Shown piece by piece: positions 58,711 to 64,000 of a stretch of DNA of 64,000 nt; the stretch's first letter is position 1, and each line of letters opens with the position of its first letter. Source of the DNA: Actinobacteria bacterium HGW-Actinobacteria-4 (GTDB lineage: Bacteria > Actinomycetota > Actinomycetes > Actinomycetales > Demequinaceae); contig PHEW01000001.1 of NCBI GenBank assembly GCA_002841315.1, positions 434,001-498,000 of the forward strand, written 5' to 3'. A program made the position numbers and the translations under genes. The notes under the pieces were generated by a model, which saw only the letters and a program-made list of their open reading frames with translations, was not told the origin of the DNA and ran no database searches.

Positions 58711-61700
58711 CTATTTCGTGACGGGTTTGCGCTCAAAAGGCTTGTACTCGGTGTGAAGCAAGTGGTGCGCGACCTCAGAGTTGGGCTCTCCAAAGAAGTC
58801 CTCGTAGAGCTTCATGACATCGGGGTTGTCTTGCGAGCCGCGAATCACGGACGCGTTGTCGATGTTGTTGAGGACTTGTTCTCGCGCAGCCATGACGCCC
58901 GCAAGTTCTGGGACGGGGTGCCCCGCTCCTTGGACGCAGCCACCAGGACATGCCATGACCTCGATGAGGTCAAAGCCCAGATCCTCACCGGCGAGGAGCT
59001 TCTTGACCAGGGGTTCGACGTTGCCGAGTCCCGAGATTGCGGCGACGGTGAGAGGTCGGCCATTGGCCACCACCGTCGCGGACTTCACCCCTGTGAAGCC
59101 CGCGACCGGTTGGTAGTCGAGGCGGCCCGTCAGCGGCTCTCCAGTGAGCTTCTCCACCGCCGCGCGGACGGCGGCCTCTGCGACTCCGCCGGATGCACCG
59201 AACAGGACGCCGGCACCGCTGACCTTCTGGTACGGGTGGTCAAACTCTGCCGGCACAATGTCCTCGCGTTCAAGGCGCAGCATCTGCGCCATCTCAAGGA
59301 ACTCGGTGCTGGTGAGTACCGCGTCAACATCGCGGATCCCAAGAGGTGCGAACTCTGGCCGGGCAGCCTCGTACTTCTTGGCGATGCACGGCACGATCGA
59401 CACCACGTAGAGGTCGTCGAGGCTCACCCCCGCTTGCTGAGCGAAGTGATTCTTGACCGTTGCCCCCATCATTTGTTGCGGCGACTTGCAGCTGGACAGG
59501 TGAGGAATGATGTCCGGGTAGCGGCGCTCCACGAAGTTCACCCATCCCGGGCAGCAGGAGGTGAGGAGCGGCGACACACCATTGTTGGCGACCCGGTCAA
59601 AGAACTCTGTGGTCTCTTCCATGATGGTGAGGTCGGCTGCGAAAACGAAGTCGAACGCCTTGTCGAACCCAACCCGGCGCATCAAGCCAGCCATGAAGCC
59701 AGAGATGTCCTCGAAGGGAACGTTGTACTCGGAGGCGATCAGGCTGCGCACAGCCGGGGCCACAAAACCCACCACCACCTTGCTGGGATCGTTGATCGCG
59801 GTGAAGACGTCGCCGCGCTCGCGCACGTAGTCCAGCGCGCCAGTGGGGCACGCTCGTACGCACTGGCCGCACGAGACGCAATCGGTTTGGTCGAGCGTCA
59901 GTCCGTTGTGTGTGCCGACCGCGAGCTTGCCGTCCTTGTACTGGAAGGCGAGCACGCCCGGGCCCATGATCTCTGCGCAGGTGGAGACGCAGAGGCTGCA
60001 ACTGATGCACTTGTTGTGGTCAAGACGAATAAACGGGTGGTCTTCGACAATGGGCGTGCGGGGGCGCACGTGGAGAGGCAGTGAGAACGTCACGCCGTGA
60101 GACGTCGCGGCGTCGCGCAGCGAGCAGTTGGACTGCTTGGCGCACCCGCAGGTGAGGCAGCGCGAGGCTTCTGCGCGGGCCTGCTCTTCAGTGAGCGCGA
60201 ACTCCACCTCGGGGAAGCCATCGAGGCGTTCGCTCACGGGAAGCTCGTGTTGCTTGGCCCGGCCCAGTTTCGGCAGGTCCTCGAACTCGTCGCGCGGGAG
60301 GTCTTCGAGCGATCCGCGGCTGCACGCGTAGTCCTCATGGCCGGGAACCACGACGCCGTGGGTGACGAACTGGTCAATTGCTGTCGCGGCGCGACGTCCC
60401 GCAGCGATGGCGCGGATCACCGTGGCAGGCCCGGTGACGCAGTCGCCGCCGGCGAACACTTTGGCCTCGGAAGTTTGCATGGTGAGGCCATTGATGTCGA
60501 CGTCGCCCCACTTGTTGAGGCGCACGGGGAGGTCGTTGTAGAGGAAGCCGGTGTCGGTGGACTGGCCGATCGCTCCGATGATCGCGTCGGTGCGGATCAC
60601 GAAGTCGCTGCCGTCAACCGGCACGGGGCGGCGGCGTCCCGAACGGTCGGGCTCGCCAAGCTCCATGCGGATGCAGTGGAGTTCCTTGGCGCCGTCGGCC
60701 ACTTCGTCAATCCGTGTGGGCGCGACCAAGAAGACCATCTCGACGCCTTCCCGGATGGCTTCTTCCACCTCGATGGATTGTGCCGGCATCTCGTCACGCG
60801 TGCGCCGGTACACGAGTTTGACGTGCTTGGCGCCTTTGCGTAGCGCAGTGCGCGCGCAGTCGATTGCGGTGTTGCCACCACCGATCACCACCACGGTGTC
60901 TCCGAGCGGCACGTCCTTGCCCTGCACCACATGGCGGAGGTAGGTGATGCCCAGCTCCACGCCCGGGGTCTGGTCGCCGTCTACGTGAAGCGGCGTTGCA
61001 CCCCAGGAGCCCACGGCCAGGTAGACGGCGTCGAAGCCTTCCTTCAGCTTCTCGAGACTCAGGTGGGTGCCGAGAGCCTTGCCGGTCTCAATACGCACTC
61101 CCAGGGCCTTGATTTGACCGATCTCCTTGTCGAGCGTCTCCGCCGGCAGCCGGTAGTCGGGGATGCCGTAGCGCATCATTCCGCCGGCCTCAGCTTGGCG
61201 TTCGTAGACGGTCACGTCGTGACCGGCGATCGCGAGGTAGTTGGCGGCCGACAGTCCCGAGGGACCTGCACCCACGATGGCGACGCGCTTGCCCGTAGAC
61301 TCGGCCACGCGCGGCATCCACGGGGTCTCGCGCTGCATGTCCCAGTCGGCAGCGAAGCGCTTGACGGCGTTGATCGCGACCGGCTCATCCACCAGGCTGC
61401 GCCGGCACTCCGACTCACACGGATGCGGGCACACGCGTCCGCACACGGACGGGAACGGGTTGCGATCCTTGATCACGCGAACGGCGGCCTCATAGTTGCC
61501 GTCGGCTACCAGGCGCAGGTACGTCTGGATGTCGATGTTCGCGGGGCAGGTCTGGACGCACGGCGCAATGCAGTCAGCGTTGTGGTCACACAGGAGTTGC
61601 TCTAGCCGAACCTTGCGGTAGGCCTCGAGCCGCGGCGTGTGGGTTTGGATCTCCAACCCAGGTTGGACGGGGGTGAGGCAAGCCTTGACGTCGCGGGGGG

Positions 61701-61887
61701 CATCGGCCCCCACCTCGACCACGCACAGTCCGCAACTGCCGTTGGATCGCTCAAGCCGGATGTCGTGACAAAGCGAGGGCACCTCAATACCCTCTTTGGT
61801 CAGCGCTTGGAGGATCGTGAGGCCGGACTCGACCTCCATCTCGCGGTCATTGACCTTGATGGTGATGCGTTCGCTGTGTTCAGACAC
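58711..61887 (-). CDS. [FeFe]-hydrogenase fused to ferredoxin and GltD-like NAD(P)H modules
   Basis: 1058 residues. Residues 1-75: [2Fe-2S] ferredoxin with Cys 40, 52, 55, 70. 90-165: Cys-rich segment (100-161) as at the GltD N-terminus. 200-510: GltD-type oxidoreductase with FAD motif RVAIVGAGPSGLSAANYL and NAD(P)H motif VVVIGGGNTAIDCARTAL. 577-590: further cysteines. Two [4Fe-4S] clusters: Cys 627/630/633/637 and 670/673/676/680. H-cluster domain: TSCCPGW (776-782), VPC (832-834), ACPGGC with Cys980 and Cys984. The canonical Met before the second ligand is Val here, and GAG replaces GGG after Cys984. GTG 61887 follows GGAGG. Predicted to couple NAD(P)H and H2. Maturases HydEFG are not in the window. 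Confidence 0.88.
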   Translation of the reverse strand: MSEHSERITIKVNDREMEVESGLTILQALTKEGIEVPSLCHDIRLERSNGSCGLCVVEVGADAPRDVKACLTPVQPGLEIQTHTPRLEAYRKVRLEQLLCDHNADCIAPCVQTCPANIDIQTYLRLVADGNYEAAVRVIKDRNPFPSVCGRVCPHPCESECRRSLVDEPVAINAVKRFAADWDMQRETPWMPRVAESTGKRVAIVGAGPSGLSAANYLAIAGHDVTVYERQAEAGGMMRYGIPDYRLPAETLDKEIGQIKALGVRIETGKALGTHLSLEKLKEGFDAVYLAVGSWGATPLHVDGDQTPGVELGITYLRHVVQGKDVPLGDTVVVIGGGNTAIDCARTALRKGAKHVKLVYRRTRDEMPAQSIEVEEAIREGVEMVFLVAPTRIDEVADGAKELHCIRMELGEPDRSGRRRPVPVDGSDFVIRTDAIIGAIGQSTDTGFLYNDLPVRLNKWGDVDINGLTMQTSEAKVFAGGDCVTGPATVIRAIAAGRRAATAIDQFVTHGVVVPGHEDYACSRGSLEDLPRDEFEDLPKLGRAKQHELPVSERLDGFPEVEFALTEEQARAEASRCLTCGCAKQSNCSLRDAATSHGVTFSLPLHVRPRTPIVEDHPFIRLDHNKCISCSLCVSTCAEIMGPGVLAFQYKDGKLAVGTHNGLTLDQTDCVSCGQCVRACPTGALDYVRERGDVFTAINDPSKVVVGFVAPAVRSLIASEYNVPFEDISGFMAGLMRRVGFDKAFDFVFAADLTIMEETTEFFDRVANNGVSPLLTSCCPGWVNFVERRYPDIIPHLSSCKSPQQMMGATVKNHFAQQAGVSLDDLYVVSIVPCIAKKYEAARPEFAPLGIRDVDAVLTSTEFLEMAQMLRLEREDIVPAEFDHPYQKVSGAGVLFGASGGVAEAAVRAAVEKLTGEPLTGRLDYQPVAGFTGVKSATVVANGRPLTVAAISGLGNVEPLVKKLLAGEDLGFDLIEVMACPGGCVQGAGHPVPELAGVMAAREQVLNNIDNASVIRGSQDNPDVMKLYEDFFGEPNSEVAHHLLHTEYKPFERKPVTK

Positions 61888-62241
61888 CGGGACCTCCGAC
61901 TGCTTCGTTGACAGTCTGACGTTGTGGACCGGGGGACTGCGGCCTTGGAGCGGGTACCGAAAGTCTCGACACCTACTTTCAGACTACGAGCGTGCTGGGG
62001 CGACACCGCTGGACCTAGGTCCTAACGGGGCGGACGATCGCCGCCCCGCTGCTTGCGCTCTGCGCCTACTGCCTGCACTCGCTGCCAGCATCCCCACCCG
62101 CACCAGCAGTTCACCGGCACCTTCCTTTGCCCGCGCGTCAGCGAGGCCTATACCTCGACGCCGCGATGCATCCCATATGGGGCATTTGTCCGAGTTTAGG
62201 GGTACTCTCGTAGTGAAGCATCAACTACTAGGAGGCATCTC
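61888..62241. promoter_or_regulatory. Hydrogenase promoter region with several dyads
   Basis: 354 bases between divergent hydrogenase and DUF6458 genes; no gene seen. GAAAGT-N10-ACTTTC (61959-61980), about 75 bases upstream of the hydrogenase start, could be an operator. GGACCTAGGTCC (62011-62022) is a perfect palindrome. CGGGGCGG-N7-CCGCCCCG (62026-62048) is a stable hairpin. No Rex- or FNR-type site was recognised. Further right are low-information, Pro-codon-like GC-rich bases and the DUF6458 promoter, with TACTCT (62203-62208) as a possible -10. Confidence 0.45.
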
Positions 62242-62457
62242 ATGGCACTCGGTACAGGAATCTTCTTCCTCGTCCTCGGCGCGATTCTGACATTCGCCGT
62301 GGGCGACAGCGTCGAAGCCGTTAACCTCGTCTTGATCGGCTACATCTGCATGGGTGCAGGTGTGCTCGCCATCATCCTGTCGCTGATCGTCAACGCCCAG
62401 CGAAGCAACACCACGCACCACGAGGTCGTGGAACGCACCGAAGACACCACCCACTAG
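62242..62457 (+). CDS. DUF6458 family small membrane protein
   Basis: 71 residues with two helices: GIFFLVLGAILTFAVGDSV and VNLVLIGYICMGAGVLAIIL, then a charged His/Thr/Glu tail (NTTHHEVVERTEDTTH). Length, the Asp between helices, and the G-I-C-M-G second helix match this actinobacterial family of unknown function. TAGGAGG precedes the ATG. Confidence 0.85.
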   Translation: MALGTGIFFLVLGAILTFAVGDSVEAVNLVLIGYICMGAGVLAIILSLIVNAQRSNTTHHEVVERTEDTTH

Positions 62458-62472
62458 ACCCCCCGGTAGTAC

Positions 62473-62515
62473 CTGAGCCCCAGCCGGTTGTCCCCCTCGA
62501 CCTGCTGGGGCTCAG
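62473..62515 (+). terminator. Terminator after DUF6458
   Basis: CTGAGCCCCAGC (62473-62484) and GCTGGGGCTCAG (62504-62515), a perfect 12-base-pair stem with a 19-base loop, 15 bases after the stop. Confidence 0.75.
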
Positions 62516-62573
62516 CCGTGTCGCCCCCTATGCCCCTGCGTGATAACTTGGGCCTCAGGTACCCATCCGCCTC

Positions 62574-62658
62574 AAGGAGCCTCCGTTGAAGATCTAAGGT
62601 CGCCAGGCGTTCGCGTCTGGCCGTGTGTCCACCCCACCCAGACCTTGATCGAGGCACC
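62574..62658 (+). promoter_or_regulatory. Attenuator-like leader of the ABC-F gene
   Basis: Downstream of a short uORF the RNA can fold two ways. Fold 1: GCCAGGCG (62602-62609), loop TTCG, CGTCTGGC (62614-62621), enclosed by AAGGTC (62596-62601) and GACCTT (62641-62646). Fold 2: GTCTGG (62615-62620) with CCAGAC (62638-62643). They share bases and exclude each other; a ribosome held at the uORF would block fold 1. ABC-F resistance genes are often controlled by such ribosome-stalling leaders. Confidence 0.5.
62586..62597 (+). CDS. Three-codon upstream ORF (TTG-AAG-ATC-stop)
   Basis: TTG AAG ATC TAA, encoding Met-Lys-Ile, six bases after a near-perfect Shine-Dalgarno AAGGAG (62574-62579). That site is far better than the one for the ABC-F ATG itself (62659, only GAGG close by). 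Its stop overlaps the start of a base-paired segment, as in attenuation leaders. Unproven. Confidence 0.45.
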   Translation: MKI

Positions 62659-64000
62659 ATGTCTTCTGCGTATCTGTCCTTTTCTCACCTTCACTTCTCG
62701 TGGCCCGACGGCACGGCGGTGCTCGCCGACGCGGGCGGCGCGCTGAGCGCTGGCCTGACCGCCGTGGTGGGCGCCAACGGGGCTGGCAAGTCCACCCTGC
62801 TGCGGTTGCTTTCGGGCGAGTTGGCGCCTGCGCGCGGCATCGTGACGTGCTCCGGCGCGCTTCGCTACGTGCCGCAAGACGTCACTCTTAACTCCACCGC
62901 GTGGGCCGACGACATCTTGGGGATCGCGCACATCCGCGCGGCGCTCCGAGCGATCGAGGCCGGCTCGACCGACCCTGCTCACTATGACCTCGCCGATGGC
63001 AGCTGGGACATCGAGGAGCGAGCGACCGCGACGCTATCCCAGGTCGGACTTCCACCTGACACCCTCGACCGCCAGGTGGGGGAGCTCTCTGGCGGCGAGA
63101 CCATGAAGCTATCGCTAGCATCGGCGCTGCTCGACCAGCCCGATGTCCTGCTGCTCGACGAGCCCACCAACAACCTCGACACCCAGGCCAGTGCCAGGCT
63201 GATCCGTGCACTCTCGAGCCGCAAGGGAGCAACACTGGTGGTCAGCCACGATAGGGCACTGTTGCGGGAGGCCGATGCTGTGGGCGAGTTGCGCGCAGGC
63301 AGGTTGCGTTGGTTTGGCGGCAACATTGACGACTACGAGGCGGCGCTCGCGGTCGAGCAGGCTGCGGTGCTACAGGCGGTGCGGACGGCGGAGGCCACGG
63401 TGGCACGCGAGCACCGCGAACTGCGTTCTCACGTGGAAGGCGCTGGCAAGCGCAAGCGCGTGGGCGACAAGGCCGCGAGGAATGGCATGCCGAAGATGGT
63501 GGTGAATGCCAAGAAGAATCAGGCGCAGGCCACCTTGGCACGCGTCACGGGCATTCACGAGGAGCGGCTGGCCGCGGCGCGCGAGCGGCTTGAGGCGGCC
63601 GAGAGCGCCGTCATCGAGACGCCAGCCATCCGCGTGGACCTGCCGGAAAGCGCGGTGCCGCCGCGGCGGGACGTGGCGACCGTGGCGTCGGCCGTCTTGC
63701 GTAACGGGCCTGTGGCCACGCTGGCCGTCAAGGGACCCGAGCGCATCGCGGTGATCGGCGCCAATGGCGCTGGCAAGACCACGCTGATCGAGACGTTGGT
63801 GGGAGCGGTGCCCGCGAGCGGCGGGACGGTCGAGGTGCATGTGCCCGTGGGCTACCTGCCGCAGCGGCTCGACGTGCTCGACAACGCGCTGACCGTGGTG
63901 GACAACGTTCGGATGCGCGCGCCAGGTGCGAGTCCGCACGAGGTGCGTGCCGCGCTGGCGCGGTTCTTGTTTCGCGGGCGCGATGGCGACGCGCTCGCCG
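62659..64000 (+). CDS. ABC-F family ATPase (3' end beyond window)
   Basis: Open for 447 codons to the right edge. Two nucleotide-binding domains without membrane segments: first Walker A VVGANGAGKSTLLRL, signature ELSGGETMKLSLA, Walker B LLLDEPTNNLD and His in LVVSHDR; the interdomain linker is Lys/Arg- and Ala-rich (GAGKRKRVGDKAARNGM), and the second Walker A is VIGANGAGKTTLIETL. Such proteins bind the ribosomal E-site and relieve stalls or antibiotics. ATG 62659 is assumed. Preceded by a leader with an attenuator-like structure. Confidence 0.92.
   Translation, partial: MSSAYLSFSHLHFSWPDGTAVLADAGGALSAGLTAVVGANGAGKSTLLRLLSGELAPARGIVTCSGALRYVPQDVTLNSTAWADDILGIAHIRAALRAIEAGSTDPAHYDLADGSWDIEERATATLSQVGLPPDTLDRQVGELSGGETMKLSLASALLDQPDVLLLDEPTNNLDTQASARLIRALSSRKGATLVVSHDRALLREADAVGELRAGRLRWFGGNIDDYEAALAVEQAAVLQAVRTAEATVAREHRELRSHVEGAGKRKRVGDKAARNGMPKMVVNAKKNQAQATLARVTGIHEERLAAARERLEAAESAVIETPAIRVDLPESAVPPRRDVATVASAVLRNGPVATLAVKGPERIAVIGANGAGKTTLIETLVGAVPASGGTVEVHVPVGYLPQRLDVLDNALTVVDNVRMRAPGASPHEVRAALARFLFRGRDGDALA

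Noticed and set aside
61888-62241. Rex or FNR binding site for the hydrogenase
   Set aside because: No TTGTGAAATATTTCACAA-like or TTGAT-N4-ATCAA-like sequence was found; only unrelated dyads are present.
1-64000. Insertion sequences, CRISPR arrays, toxin-antitoxin or restriction systems
   Set aside because: No transposase, integrase, cas, short antitoxin-toxin pair, methyltransferase or regularly spaced repeats were recognised on either strand.

Overview
The window is about 66% GC, gene-dense and bacterial. It reads as a high-GC actinobacterium, most likely order Micrococcales (Cellulomonas- or Demequina-like; the family is an inference). The evidence is conserved origin-proximal synteny (DUF6049 - NUDIX - CCA-adding enzyme; inositol-phosphate synthase - PadR; bifunctional penicillin-binding protein; rpsF-ssb-rpsR-rplI-dnaB), many leaderless promoters (TANNNT, six bases, start codon), lipoprotein-type redoxins with a CcdA-like partner, and F420/LLM-type enzymes. 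oriC is expected beyond the left edge, past murJ/trxB/parAB. There is no insertion sequence, prophage or CRISPR array.

Layout. 0-5.4 kb: DUF6049 (runs off the left edge), NUDIX hydrolase, pcnA and an MFS exporter. 5.4-13.1 kb: acyltransferase, a self-regulated TetR gene, a LysE-DUF805-LysE cluster, a two-gene unit resembling a type VII secretion substrate pair with an alpha/beta hydrolase, and a duplicated DoxX protein. 13.1-22.2 kb: ino1-padR, penicillin-binding protein, FemAB-like ligase, the rpsF-ssb-rpsR-rplI operon and dnaB. 22.3-33.4 kb: aldo-keto reductase with UPF0303, two thioredoxin lipoproteins facing a CcdA-like protein, a kinase-like/flippase fusion, a CPBP protease, purB and a HisC-like aminotransferase. 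33.5-37.2 kb: E1alpha-E1beta-E2 of a 2-oxoacid dehydrogenase. 37.3-47.8 kb: small membrane proteins, an AlkZ-like protein, a DUF418 protein, two MFS transporters, and a CopD-CtaG fusion, bracketed by two paralogous structured non-coding elements. 47.8-56.3 kb: tRNA-Gly(CCC), aldose epimerase, a DUF1611-racemase operon, an LLM oxidoreductase with a GH13 enzyme, and septum-formation-like membrane proteins. 56.3-61.9 kb: a single operon running hydrogenase - binding protein - permease - ATPase, led by a 1058-residue fusion of ferredoxin, GltD-like and [FeFe]-hydrogenase modules. 62.2-64 kb: DUF6458 and an ABC-F protein (runs off the right edge).

Most striking are: (1) two copies of an apparently undescribed structured RNA element (about 41.0-41.4 and 46.6-46.9 kb), each with covarying hairpins, swapped tetraloops and its own terminator, preceded by clusters of DnaA-box-like 9-mers; (2) the hydrogenase fusion with its ABC transporter; (3) an attenuator-like leader with a three-codon upstream ORF in front of the ABC-F gene; (4) an rpsF leader able to mask its own Shine-Dalgarno sequence; (5) the T7SS-like substrate pair. 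Reading frames and motifs were read by hand; no database search or folding program was run.
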